Assembly (NCBI GenBank): GCA_013153495.1
Contig: JAADEH010000012.1
Location: 62,001 to 126,000, forward strand
DNA from: Aquificota bacterium
GTDB taxonomy: Bacteria; Aquificota; Aquificia; Aquificales; Aquificaceae
Reading direction: 5' to 3'
DNA length: 64,000 bases
The notes under the pieces are model-generated. The model saw only the letters and a list, made by a program, of their open reading frames with translations. It did not search any database and was not told where the DNA came from. Both the position numbers and the translations under genes were made by a program. Below are positions 16,643 to 26,778 of the stretch, piece by piece. Positions within the stretch are counted from its first letter, which is position 1, and every line of letters begins with the position of its first letter.

Positions 16643-17854
16643 TTAATCCTCAGTTTCTATTTCGAGAGCCTCTCCATTAGAGTTTATTTTGACTTCAAGT
16701 AGCTGACTTACTGGTAGATTTTGAAGGCAGTTAAGACCATACATGTATTCATCGGACGAACCATACATATCACCATATTCGTATTCACACTTAGTAAATT
16801 CTGTAACTTTAACAGTGATGGTGTTAGTATTTTGCAGAGTCAAAGTAAATTCTCCAAGCACTCCGTCTTGGGGGGTTTCATAGATGTTTACATCACCTTG
16901 GCTTTGGACAACTCCGTAGTATTCTCCATAATAAGCACTGCTTCCGCACTTATTTCTGTCCTTAGTCTCAATCTCCTTAGCATTAACTGTAGATGTATTA
17001 GCGGGATTATTTCCTGGCACTGTTTCTATTTCTATGCATGCTCCTCTTTGAAGTCGGGATATACAATCAGCGGCTCGATCACCCGAAAAGTTAGAATCAT
17101 ACTCAACGTCGTTACATTCATATATACTGTCAAGTTTAACAGTATAAGAATTTCCTCTCCAATCTACTGTTATAGTTTTATCGCCAGTGTTTATACGGCT
17201 TATTGTTGCATAGAATTCATAGGGGGGTGGAGTGGTAGGAGGAGCTTTAGTAACTACATTAACTTGACATATGTCCCAGTCTTGATAATTTCCTTGAGCA
17301 CATGCACCCCTATCATTAGGGTCATTAACTTCAAATCCAGCCAAATCAAAGTCTATAACAAGTTGACTGCCAACATTAATTGTTTGTGAATATATTATAG
17401 AACATTGATTAGTTGTTGTATTACATGCAACACTATTTGGAGAACCCGATAAATCCACAAACTGTGCAATAGCCGTCTGTGTTCCAGTTTGATCTGTGTA
17501 AGATAGATTCACACTTTTACCAACTACTACTTCAAATCCCGCGTATGTGCTGTATGTAAGGTTAGCTGTGTCCATATACTTTAAAATGCTTTGTCCGTTT
17601 TGGTTCAGTTGGATAAAGTCTATTACGACCCCATTAGGGTCTTGAAATACAGTTTCCTTTTGTGAACATGCTGAGTCGATACAAAGATTAACTTCATAAA
17701 CTGTAACTTCGAAAGAGTCATACTGATTTGCCGGTTTATCTGTCAAATACAAAGCAGCGGTAGTTCCCGTGGTTCCACCACCACCTCCACCACAGCTGTA
17801 GAGAACCGCTCCTGCTCCGAATATAGCCCCTAAAAGTGCCAGTTTCTTTCTCAT
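16643..17854 (-). CDS. Cys-rich surface or periplasmic lipoprotein with DUF4382-like domain
   Basis: A 403-residue protein. The lipoprotein signal (lipobox LYSC, Cys21) is followed by a Gly linker, then a DUF4382-like domain (AALYLTDKPANQYDSFEVTVYE, about 34-200) and a C-terminal part with two DUF5666-like beta units (about 210-300 and 325-400). Twelve further Cys occur, often in close pairs, suggesting disulfides. Codon use is more AT-rich than the neighbours. A strong AGGAGG lies upstream. The promoter has the same direct-repeat architecture as the two-component operon, so co-regulation is likely. Function unknown. Confidence 0.75.
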   Translation of the reverse strand: MRKKLALLGAIFGAGAVLYSCGGGGGGTTGTTAALYLTDKPANQYDSFEVTVYEVNLCIDSACSQKETVFQDPNGVVIDFIQLNQNGQSILKYMDTANLTYSTYAGFEVVVGKSVNLSYTDQTGTQTAIAQFVDLSGSPNSVACNTTTNQCSIIYSQTINVGSQLVIDFDLAGFEVNDPNDRGACAQGNYQDWDICQVNVVTKAPPTTPPPYEFYATISRINTGDKTITVDWRGNSYTVKLDSIYECNDVEYDSNFSGDRAADCISRLQRGACIEIETVPGNNPANTSTVNAKEIETKDRNKCGSSAYYGEYYGVVQSQGDVNIYETPQDGVLGEFTLTLQNTNTITVKVTEFTKCEYEYGDMYGSSDEYMYGLNCLQNLPVSQLLEVKINSNGEALEIETED

Positions 17855-17887
17855 CTCACTTACCTCCTGTTAATTTTTCTTGAGAAG

Positions 17888-17919
17888 AAGATAACAATTC
17901 AAAGTTACCTAACGGTTAC
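17888..17919 (-). promoter_or_regulatory. Response-regulator-type direct repeats and -10 of the lipoprotein gene
   Basis: On the minus strand: GTAAC (17919-17915), 6 nt, GTAAC (17908-17904), exactly 10 nt, then TATCTT (17893-17888). The two half sites are 11 bp apart, the usual pitch of OmpR/PhoB-family sites. The same geometry occurs before the multicopper oxidase and before the two-component operon. Confidence 0.65.
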
Positions 17920-17971
17920 TTCGGGGGTAAACCAGTAAAGGATACTAACAGATGAGTGTTTGTAAGTAAAC

Positions 17972-18508
17972 TTAATGTCCGAATACCTTTGCAAAGTCTA
18001 AGCTTACCTCACAGCCTTCTAAGTCAAGCTCAAGGCTTTCATTGACCAAGTCTTTCAGTTTTCTGTATCTTCCCTCAACGAGCTTGTAAGCTTTAGCTTT
18101 TTTTAAGTTCGGAAAGACCATAATGTAATACTCAACCCCCTCACGCTCGTATAGTTCAAACTTCAGCCCCTCGTCCCTTTCGGAGGTGCTTTCAGAAACT
18201 ACTTCAAATATCACCTTCGGAGTTTTTAGTATTTTCCCCTCCACCCTACCGCACACCATAAATACATCAGGACGCACCACGGTATGCTCGTCTATCACAT
18301 AATCGGTGTCTATACCAACAACGCAGTCCTTACATTCCTTTTCGAGCTGTTCGTCTAAGAACCTGAATATCTTTCCCACCACTCTTTGATGCTCAAAGGA
18401 AGGGAACGCAAGTGCGTATGGAATTCCGTCTATAAGCTCCCAGTCCCCTTCCCAACTTTCGTAATCCTTCAGCGTATATTTAGGGAGGTATCTGTGGGCT
18501 ATGCCCAT
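17972..18508 (-). CDS. Uma2 (DUF820) family PD-(D/E)XK nuclease-like protein
   Basis: A 178-residue protein with the Uma2 core: ELIDGIPYALAFPSFEHQRVV near the N-terminus, Asp in VVRPDVFMV, Glu in VIFEVVSESTSERD and the following Lys in LKFELYEREGVEYYIMV. The fold is restriction-endonuclease-like, and the biological role of the family is unknown. A TATAAT (18517-18522) ends 8 nt before the ATG and no ribosome site is visible. A second member lies at 44765. Confidence 0.85.
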   Translation of the reverse strand: MGIAHRYLPKYTLKDYESWEGDWELIDGIPYALAFPSFEHQRVVGKIFRFLDEQLEKECKDCVVGIDTDYVIDEHTVVRPDVFMVCGRVEGKILKTPKVIFEVVSESTSERDEGLKFELYEREGVEYYIMVFPNLKKAKAYKLVEGRYRKLKDLVNESLELDLEGCEVSLDFAKVFGH

Positions 18509-18525
18509 AATTGATAATTATAATC

Positions 18526-18552
18526 AGCGGAACGGCACCTAACCGTCCCGCT
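18526..18552 (-). terminator. Hairpin after the multicopper oxidase gene
   Basis: A 10-bp stem with a 7-nt loop (18526-18535 with 18543-18552). On the minus-strand RNA all pairs form, one being G-U, whereas the plus strand would have an A-C mismatch. It lies 14 nt after the oxidase stop. The sequence after it on the minus strand is AT-rich but not a clean T run, so it is a weak intrinsic terminator or a processing hairpin. Confidence 0.45.
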
Positions 18553-18566
18553 AAGAGTTTTTTAAA

Positions 18567-20111
18567 TTAGAGCGCTGATAGAGCACTTACCCTGTAATTG
18601 ACCATCATGCCTGCATCGTGGTGCTCAAGTATGTGGCAGTGAAGGAGATAAACCTGTTCCCTTCCGAAGTTGTGAGTCATATCTACCGCTATCTTTACGG
18701 TCTCACCGGGTCCTACTATCACTGTATCTTTCCATCCCAAATCCGTTGCCATTCTGCCGTTGGTATCTATAGCCAGATTATCTATTACCTGAGGGCTATT
18801 GGTCCTTGAGATTATCTGAAACTGGAACCCGTGAAGGTGCATGGGGTGGTACATGGGTGTGTTGTTGACAAAGATAATTTCTACCTTATCACCATTGTTG
18901 AAGTTGTAGCCATAATCCGCAAGAGGGTCGCTATCATTCCAAACCTGCCCATTAATTGTAAAAACTCCGTTATTCATGTCAAGCGTAAAAGTTTGCTGCT
19001 GTGTTGTAGATATTGGGTTTATCGTTGAAAGAGTTTGCGGTATATTTCCGTTGTAATTGCTATCTTGTGTAACTCTAAACTCCAAAACCTCAAACTCTCT
19101 ATTTATAAGTCCGGACATACCCCCCATTCCCACGAGGTTGTGCTGGAGGCTGTAAAGTCTGAGAACATCTCCCACATTAACATCTCTGAAGTCAATGAGT
19201 ATGTCTATCCTCTCACCGGGAGCTATCAGTATCTCGCTGACCTGAACGGGAGCTTCCAATAAACCACCTTCCACCCCTATGACCCAAAACCTCATTCTCT
19301 GTGAACCTCTAAGAAGAACGAGCCTGTAGGGTCTTGCGTTAGAGCCGTTCAGAAGCCTGAACCTGTATATCCTCCTCTCCACGTTCATGTAAGGGTTGGG
19401 AGTGAGGTTTACCAAGACCTGCTCACCCCAGAAGCCCATTATCCCATTCATGCCGAGGGGGTTATAGACGAGGTTTCCGTTTGCGTCGAAGGTTTTGTCC
19501 TGAATTATGAGGGGAATGTCGGTAATTCCATATTGAAGGTCTAAAGTGGTCTTTAGGTTGTCCTCGTCCGTGTCCTCAATTATTATCATGCTCGCAAGTC
19601 CGTGATAGACCTGATATCCCGTCTTCCCGTGGGGGTGGGGATGATAGAAGTATGTTCCCGAGCGGTCGATTATGTTTATTGTTGGATAGTTGTATGAGTT
19701 CCCACTACCCACAGCGTAAGAGGGGTGTCCGTCGGACTCCCAGTCCGCTCTGAAACCGTGCCAGTGGATTATGGACTTTTCTCCGATGTTGTTTTGAAAG
19801 TTGACGTCAAAGTTTTGTCCGCTTCTTAAGACTATTATGGGGTTGTAGTAGGTCTTCCCGTTTGCAGAAACTGTGTATGTTAGCATTCTCGTTTGTTTGC
19901 CAGGCAAGATTTCAAAGTATGAAGGCTGAGCGGTCATATCAAATCTATTTTGAGGGTAAAAATAACCCAAAAGCCCGCTGTCTGAAGGTATATATAAAGG
20001 ATTTTTTTGAACTCCTGAACTACCTCCACCGCCGCAGGCGGTTATCCAAGCTCCTGAATAAATAACTCCGGCTCCCATAAAGGCATACTTTAAGAAGTCC
20101 CTTCTGTTCAT
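18567..20111 (-). CDS. Tat-exported multicopper oxidase lipoprotein
   Basis: A 514-residue multicopper oxidase of the CueO/CotA type. The N-terminus has a twin-Arg motif (NRRDFLKYA) and a lipobox-like TAC at Cys26 followed by Gly, so a Tat-exported, lipid-anchored enzyme is likely. Copper motifs are complete: HWHGF (about 116), HPHPHG (about 157), HPMHLHGF (about 420) and HCHILEHHDAGM (about 491-502, with the type 1 Cys and axial Met). Such enzymes oxidise Cu(I), Fe(II) or Mn(II), or phenols. GMGGMSG is the only Met-rich patch, smaller than in CueO. It has its own repeat-bearing promoter and lies downstream of the sensor kinase. Confidence 0.93.
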   Translation of the reverse strand: MNRRDFLKYAFMGAGVIYSGAWITACGGGGSSGVQKNPLYIPSDSGLLGYFYPQNRFDMTAQPSYFEILPGKQTRMLTYTVSANGKTYYNPIIVLRSGQNFDVNFQNNIGEKSIIHWHGFRADWESDGHPSYAVGSGNSYNYPTINIIDRSGTYFYHPHPHGKTGYQVYHGLASMIIIEDTDEDNLKTTLDLQYGITDIPLIIQDKTFDANGNLVYNPLGMNGIMGFWGEQVLVNLTPNPYMNVERRIYRFRLLNGSNARPYRLVLLRGSQRMRFWVIGVEGGLLEAPVQVSEILIAPGERIDILIDFRDVNVGDVLRLYSLQHNLVGMGGMSGLINREFEVLEFRVTQDSNYNGNIPQTLSTINPISTTQQQTFTLDMNNGVFTINGQVWNDSDPLADYGYNFNNGDKVEIIFVNNTPMYHPMHLHGFQFQIISRTNSPQVIDNLAIDTNGRMATDLGWKDTVIVGPGETVKIAVDMTHNFGREQVYLLHCHILEHHDAGMMVNYRVSALSAL

Positions 20112-20139
20112 GGATTAACCTCCTGAGATTTTGGTGAAA

Positions 20140-20171
20140 AGTTTAATGGAAAATCGTTACTTGAATGTTAG
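20140..20171 (-). promoter_or_regulatory. Response-regulator-type direct repeats and -10 of the multicopper oxidase gene
   Basis: On the minus strand: CTAAC (20171-20167), 6 nt, GTAAC (20160-20156), exactly 10 nt, then TAAACT (20145-20140), and AGGAGG before the ATG. The distal half site deviates by one base and both overlap the last codons and stop of the sensor kinase. The geometry equals that at 17888-17919 and 23170-23201. Confidence 0.6.
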
Positions 20172-21212
20172 TTTTGCGGTGAAAAATTTTCCGTTAAATT
20201 CAATTTTAATTTCACACCCGATTTCAGAACACAATTTTTTAACTATTGCAAGACCTAAACCCAACCCCCTCTGGGACTCTTTATAGTATCTTTCAAAGAG
20301 TTTTTCCGGATTTTTAATAGGTTTTGAGGTGTTTTTTATAATAAGAGCCGATGGGTGAAGCGTGATTTTTACCAAGCCATCTTTTACGTTGTGCTTGAAG
20401 GCGTTATCGAGAAGGTTTGATATAACCCTCCTGAGGGCGGAAGAGTCCGCTTTTACGACGACGTCCCGCAGAGTGGTTTCGATTTTTATGTGGGGATAGG
20501 CTTTCTTGAAGGTTTCCAGCTCTTCGAGGATAAGGTCTTTAAGGTTTACATCCTCGATTTGGAGCTTTATCTCGCTCTGGAGAGGTCTGAGGTTTTCCTT
20601 AAGGCTTTCCAGTTGTCTCAGAGCCAGCTCAGCCCTGTCTATTTCTTCTTCCTTATACTTAGCTTTAAGAAGTTTGAGGTTTACCTTCAGGGTCATTAGG
20701 GGTGTGTTTATGTCGTGTATTATGTCCCTCATTACTTCCTCTATTATCTGAAGTGCTCTTCTGAGCGGTGCTATCGAATAGAGAGAAAAAACGAGAGAAA
20801 GGAAAAAGGCTGGTATGGATAAAGCTCCGAAAAAGACTGCAGACTTTAGAGCAAGTTCTTTGACGTCTTTAGAGAATTTCTCCTTTGGATAGTAAATCTT
20901 TATTGCATCCTCTTTTGAGCCGGGGACGGGAACTATTATGCTGAGACCTTCCGGACCCTCTATAAGCTCGTAGAACCTCTTTTCACCTTCCTTTATGGTT
21001 GTTAATGTGATGTCAAACTTTTCCCCTTCGAAGGTGTAGCTGTAATTTTTCATCTCCAAGAATATTCTGTTTTTGAGGTTAAGAACTTCCATTCTGAAGA
21101 GCAGGTAGGATATGGCTCCGAGGAAAAGCTCCATTGTGAGGAAGAAAAGGATAAATCCCTTTATGAAGGACTCCCTTTCGTAGGAAGTTTTAGGGAGGAT
21201 TTCCTTAATCAA
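20157..21212 (-). CDS. Sensor histidine kinase
   Basis: A 351-residue inner-membrane kinase: helix 1 (about 17-40), a short periplasmic domain (about 41-120), helix 2 (about 124-147), a HisKA dimerisation helix with the phosphoacceptor His166 in IIHDINTPLM, and an ATP-binding domain with NLLDNAFKHN and GLGLGLAIVKK. No HAMP domain is obvious. The start lies 8 nt inside the regulator gene. The sensed signal is unknown. The location with a multicopper oxidase favours a metal or envelope signal. Confidence 0.93.
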   Translation of the reverse strand: MIKEILPKTSYERESFIKGFILFFLTMELFLGAISYLLFRMEVLNLKNRIFLEMKNYSYTFEGEKFDITLTTIKEGEKRFYELIEGPEGLSIIVPVPGSKEDAIKIYYPKEKFSKDVKELALKSAVFFGALSIPAFFLSLVFSLYSIAPLRRALQIIEEVMRDIIHDINTPLMTLKVNLKLLKAKYKEEEIDRAELALRQLESLKENLRPLQSEIKLQIEDVNLKDLILEELETFKKAYPHIKIETTLRDVVVKADSSALRRVISNLLDNAFKHNVKDGLVKITLHPSALIIKNTSKPIKNPEKLFERYYKESQRGLGLGLAIVKKLCSEIGCEIKIEFNGKFFTAKLTFK

Positions 21213-21831
21213 TTGTATACCCCAAGCCCCGGACGGACTTTATGTCTATGCCCGTCTTTTTCCTGAGCCTATTTATCAGAACCCTTAGAGCCACCGGAGA
21301 GGGGTTGAGCATGTAATCGTAAAGCTCCTCCTTAGTTACCACGCGACCTCTGTTTCTGAGAAGTTTGTGGAGAATGTTTCTCTGCACCTCTCCGAGGTCG
21401 AGTTCCTGGTCTCCCTTGAAGAACCTCCCGTCTTTATAAACGACATCTCCGTATCTGAGTTCCTCTTCCTGCTTTTTCAATCGTGCCTTTATCCTGACTA
21501 CAAGTTCCTCGGGGTCGAAGGGTTTTTTCAGATAATCCTCCGCTCCTGCGTTGAAGCCTCTCGTTATTGTGCCTATGTCGGTCAGTGCGCTTATGAATAT
21601 TGTCGGGGTGTCGTCTTTGAAGTTTCGAAGGTCTTCCAAAAGTTCTATACCGTCTCCGTCTCCGAGATTAACGTCCAGGACGTATAGGTCGTATTTCCTT
21701 CGTTCGAGCATGTCAACCGCCTCTTCAAAGCTGTATGCCAAGTCCACACTAAAGCCGTGTATCTCGAGAAATTTTTTAAGGCTTTCGGCTAAAAGCCTGT
21801 CGTCCTCGACGAGCAGTATCCGCCCGCTCAT
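21205..21831 (-). CDS. OmpR/PhoB-family response regulator
   Basis: A 208-residue regulator: receiver domain (about 1-120) with acidic pocket Glu9-Asp10-Asp11 and phosphoacceptor Asp53 in VLDVNLGDGDG, conserved Lys in LKKPFDPEEL, then a winged-helix DNA-binding domain (about 130-208) ending VRGLGYTI. The C-terminal domain is compact. It is coupled to the kinase gene by an 8-nt overlap and lies 2 nt after the barrel gene. It is the natural candidate to bind the 11-bp-pitch repeats found at three promoters here. Confidence 0.95.
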   Translation of the reverse strand: MSGRILLVEDDRLLAESLKKFLEIHGFSVDLAYSFEEAVDMLERRKYDLYVLDVNLGDGDGIELLEDLRNFKDDTPTIFISALTDIGTITRGFNAGAEDYLKKPFDPEELVVRIKARLKKQEEELRYGDVVYKDGRFFKGDQELDLGEVQRNILHKLLRNRGRVVTKEELYDYMLNPSPVALRVLINRLRKKTGIDIKSVRGLGYTID

Positions 21832-21833
21832 GT

Positions 21834-22622
21834 CTAAAATCTTATGCCGAGCCTGACGGTCAGGCTATGGTCCGCAGCTTCCCTGTCAAGTCCCTTTGTG
21901 TAGCTCAGGGTGGTGTATAGCTTCTTCGTTATGTCGTAGAGGGCAAACAGAGAAATGTAAGCGTTATACTTCTTGTCGTAAGAGGACTGGGTAATATCCA
22001 AAGACAAACTCCCGTAAAGTTTACGGGTAAAGTCGTATCCCATACCCACGGAACCTGAGAAGGTGTCCTTTAGTCTGCTATCTCCCCTAAAGGTGTAGCT
22101 GAAGTAAGTGAAAACATCGTATCCGTCGAGTATGTAGTCCAGGACGAGGGAAGGTGTTATGTCCACTTTGCCGTTGGTGTATTGGTCCGCACCGGTGGGT
22201 AGCTTAAACCTTATGCCGGGGAGCGTGTATAACCTCTTCGTAAGGAATTTGGAGTATCCGAAAAACAGGGAGCTATCTCCCATTCCGGGGTCGTATCGCT
22301 TACTGCTCAGATAATACCTCGTGGTGAAAGAAGTATAAAAGCCTCTGTAGGAATAGGCTATGGACACTAAAGAGTATGTTCTCTCCTCTCCTTCGTCCTT
22401 AAAGTATCCTCCTCCAACTCTGAGGTAGAACTTTCCCTTTCTCGGACCCCTTTTGCTTTCCCTCTCTATGGGACACCCGTCCTTGTCCACCAACACGAGT
22501 ATAGGTGTGTTGGGACATTTATCCTTGCTGTCTTCGACCCCGTCAAGGTCGCTATCCTGAAAGGCAAAAACTACCTGCCAACAAACACACACCCCCGCTA
22601 TGAGCAGCGCCCCTTTCCTCAT
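21834..22622 (-). CDS. Outer-membrane beta-barrel with thrombospondin type 3 segment
   Basis: A 262-residue secreted protein. After a signal peptide (about 1-20) comes a Ca-binding thrombospondin type 3 stretch, DSDLDGVEDSKDKCPNTP and DKDGCP with a Cys pair. Then follow about 200 residues of alternating aromatic strands (such as GFYTSFTTRYYL and YDVFTYFSYTF) that read as an outer-membrane barrel of roughly ten to twelve strands, ending in a C-terminal Phe. Relatives are described as transporter or OmpA-linked barrels. It lies between the Glu-rich gene and the response regulator gene. Confidence 0.75.
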   Translation of the reverse strand: MRKGALLIAGVCVCWQVVFAFQDSDLDGVEDSKDKCPNTPILVLVDKDGCPIERESKRGPRKGKFYLRVGGGYFKDEGEERTYSLVSIAYSYRGFYTSFTTRYYLSSKRYDPGMGDSSLFFGYSKFLTKRLYTLPGIRFKLPTGADQYTNGKVDITPSLVLDYILDGYDVFTYFSYTFRGDSRLKDTFSGSVGMGYDFTRKLYGSLSLDITQSSYDKKYNAYISLFALYDITKKLYTTLSYTKGLDREAADHSLTVRLGIRF

Positions 22623-22638
22623 TAACTACCTCTTTTAT

Positions 22639-23160
22639 TTAATCATCATCATGTTCCTTATCCTCTTTCATTTCATCGTCAACCTTATGTTCATATTGTT
22701 CTTCATATTTTTCTTCATTTCTTTCTTCATATCTTTCCTCATGTCGTTCCTCATATCTCTCTTCATACTTCTCTTCCGCTTTCTCCTCGTATCTTTCCTC
22801 GTGAGCTTCCGCTCTTTCTTCTCCGTGGCGCTCTTCGTGTTGTTCTTCATAACGGTCCTCGTGAGCCTCTTCGTGCCTATCTTCACCTTCTCTATGTTCC
22901 CTTTCCTCTCTCTCTCTGTGCTCTGCTCTGTGCTCGTATTTCTCTCCCTTAAGTTCCCTGTAGATTTCCCGTATGGCTTCTTCCCTTTCTCTTCTGTTCA
23001 TTTCACGGAGTTTGAGCTTGAGTTCGTTCATAACTTTGTATCTTTCTTCCGGGGGAGCTTGCTTTACTTTTGTTATAAGCTCCTGTATCTCCCTCTCTAT
23101 GTCGGAAGAGAGGGAAAGGTTCGCCCACAAAGCCAAGGTTAAAAGTGCCAGCCGCTTCAT
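22639..23160 (-). CDS. Secreted Glu/His/Tyr tetrad-repeat protein
   Basis: A 173-residue protein with a signal peptide (about 1-19), a charged helical part (about 20-74) and a low-complexity region (75-160) built on a four-residue period such as EERY, EERH and EEKY. By my count these 86 residues hold 37 Glu, 10 His and 8 Tyr. The end is EHDDD. The first part (APPEERYKVMNELKLKLREMNRR) resembles periplasmic helical metal-sensor proteins only loosely. A metal-binding buffer in the periplasm is my inference. It is the first gene of the two-component operon, with regulator-type repeats in its promoter and no ribosome site. Confidence 0.7.
   Translation of the reverse strand: MKRLALLTLALWANLSLSSDIEREIQELITKVKQAPPEERYKVMNELKLKLREMNRREREEAIREIYRELKGEKYEHRAEHREREEREHREGEDRHEEAHEDRYEEQHEERHGEERAEAHEERYEEKAEEKYEERYEERHEERYEERNEEKYEEQYEHKVDDEMKEDKEHDDD
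22690..22938. repeat. Imperfect 12-bp tandem repeats inside the Glu-rich gene
   Basis: The stretch repeats a CTTCATATCTTT-like unit (plus strand), encoding the period-4 amino acid pattern on the minus strand. Units vary by several bases and keep the frame, so they look like old, selected repeats and not a recent expansion. Confidence 0.7.
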
Positions 23161-23169
23161 AGTGCTTTT

Positions 23170-23205
23170 AATATATTAACCCTAAGTTACCTTTCGGTTA
23201 CCTTT
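23170..23205 (-). promoter_or_regulatory. Divergent control region with regulator-type direct repeats
   Basis: Two perfect copies of GTTACCTTT (plus strand, 23186-23194 and 23197-23205) 11 bp apart. Read on the minus strand the GTAAC cores end exactly 10 nt before TATATT (23175-23170), the -10 of the operon starting at 23160. A degraded third copy lies one pitch further (23175-23183). On the plus strand TATTAT (23205-23210) could serve the AI-2E family gene. The site fits autoregulation by the operon's own regulator. Confidence 0.7.
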
Positions 23206-23218
23206 ATTATTAGAACCT

Positions 23219-25571
<2,353 letters not shown>

Positions 25572-25595
25572 TTATCGGTTCAGATTGATGGAGCT

Positions 25596-26456
25596 ATGCT
25601 TTTTAGTTTTTTAGCCTGGCGAATTACCAGGGGTGCCTACCTGACCGCTTTTGTGCTTGCCTTCGTTCTCCTCATGCTTCAAGTCTTCAGAATTGGCTTC
25701 ATACTTTTCGGGCTACCCATAACAAGCTCAGCTCCTTTCTTTCTGACATGGTTTGCCTATTACACCTTTTTCTTCCTTCCGGACGGAATAATAGTGGCGA
25801 CCGCACTGACAGCTTACGAGCTGAAAGAGAAAAAGTTACTTCACGTTTTATACTCTTTCCATATATCACCCCGAAGGCTTCTCCTTATGTTTTCCATCCC
25901 CGTTCTTCTCTTCTTTATTCTCTCTGCGGTGCTTTCACCTTTTATGTTCGAAGAGCAGGTTTCCTTTGCCAGAAGGGGACTTTTTATTCAGTATAAGGAC
26001 AGGATTTTTGAAAATATCCCCGAGAAAACCTTTCTCTCTTCGGGGGGAATAGTCATATATGCGGGGGACAAGAAAAAGGGGGAGATACGGGAGGTATTCT
26101 TAAAGTATAAAAATACCTACATTCTTGCGGAGTCTGCTTATTATGAGGGGAAGGGCAGGTTTCTCTTCGAGAGGGGTTCTCTGCTTACGAAGGAAAGGGG
26201 CAAATACTTCCTCATGGAGTTCGACAAATACTGGCTCGACACGGAAGAGTTTTTGGCAACCGGGATAAGGGAAAAAAGAGCGAGAGAGGGTAAGATACTG
26301 AATGCGGTAAATACGCTTTCTATAATTCCGATGTTTTTGTTTTCATTCTTCGGTGCCTTGAAGCTTTGCAGAACTCACACGCAGGTTTACTACCTCATAG
26401 GTGCGGGAATACTCCTACATCAGCTGTTGCTTTTTATGGTCAAGGTTATCCTTTGA
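25596..26456 (+). CDS. LptF/LptG family permease (YjgP/YjgQ)
   Basis: Inner-membrane subunit of the lipopolysaccharide transporter that moves LPS to the outer membrane. About 286 residues, with helices near the N-terminus (about 15-35, 50-75 and 95-120), a periplasmic beta-jellyroll-like domain (about 125-220) and two or three C-terminal helices. The family-typical ITRGAYLTAFVLAFVLLMLQ and SALLSPFM-like turn (VLSPFMFEEQVSFARRGL) are present. Start at 25596 has GATGGAG upstream, and the longer frame to 25503 would overlap purD. Shorter than usual (about 350), so it may be a reduced member. Confidence 0.8.
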   Translation: MLFSFLAWRITRGAYLTAFVLAFVLLMLQVFRIGFILFGLPITSSAPFFLTWFAYYTFFFLPDGIIVATALTAYELKEKKLLHVLYSFHISPRRLLLMFSIPVLLFFILSAVLSPFMFEEQVSFARRGLFIQYKDRIFENIPEKTFLSSGGIVIYAGDKKKGEIREVFLKYKNTYILAESAYYEGKGRFLFERGSLLTKERGKYFLMEFDKYWLDTEEFLATGIREKRAREGKILNAVNTLSIIPMFLFSFFGALKLCRTHTQVYYLIGAGILLHQLLLFMVKVIL

Positions 26457-26769
26457 GGGTCTTTATTTCCCTTCCGAGCTTTTCCTGAACGGACTCTACC
26501 TTGCTCCTTAGCCTGCCTGACTTGCCCTCTCGGTAATCTATCTTCATAGTTATGGAAATCCTGGGGCAGTCCTTTTTCAACTCCTCAAAACCCTTTTTCA
26601 GAACATTCATAACCTGGTCCCAGTCCTCACCTTCGATTATGGTTCCCATTGGGGTGAGAACGTAGGGAAGTCCCGATTTATCCACTATGTCCACGACCCT
26701 TGCCACATACTTGCTTACGCTTTCTCCCTTTCCAAGAGGAGTCATGCTAACGAACACTAAGAAACTCAT
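26446..26769 (-). CDS. MTH1187/YkoF-like thiamine-binding family protein
   Basis: A 107-residue small cytoplasmic protein of the MTH1187 family (DUF77). Family hallmarks are visible: SFLVFVSMTPLGKGESVSKYVARV, then GLPYVLTPMGTIIEGEDWDQVM. Family members bind thiamine or pyrimidine-like ligands as tetramers, and their pathway role is not clear. TATAAT (26778-26783), which includes the upstream gene's stop codon, ends 8 nt before the ATG, and no ribosome site is visible. Overlaps the lptF/G-type gene end by 11 nt. Confidence 0.85.
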   Translation of the reverse strand: MSFLVFVSMTPLGKGESVSKYVARVVDIVDKSGLPYVLTPMGTIIEGEDWDQVMNVLKKGFEELKKDCPRISITMKIDYREGKSGRLRSKVESVQEKLGREIKTLKG

Positions 26770-26778
26770 GGTTTAGAA

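Noticed and set aside
18526-18552. Strong intrinsic terminator after the multicopper oxidase
   Set aside because: The stem is good but the downstream sequence lacks a clean T run on the minus strand, so it is kept only as a low-confidence hairpin.
22690-22938. CRISPR-like array or microsatellite
   Set aside because: Units are about 12 bp, contiguous and coding, without spacers.
22600-23142. Plus-strand frame of 180 codons rich in Phe, Leu and Ser opposite the Glu-rich gene
   Set aside because: It is the complement of Glu/Lys-rich repeats; hydrophobicity arises from the code. The minus-strand frame has a signal peptide and a fitting promoter.
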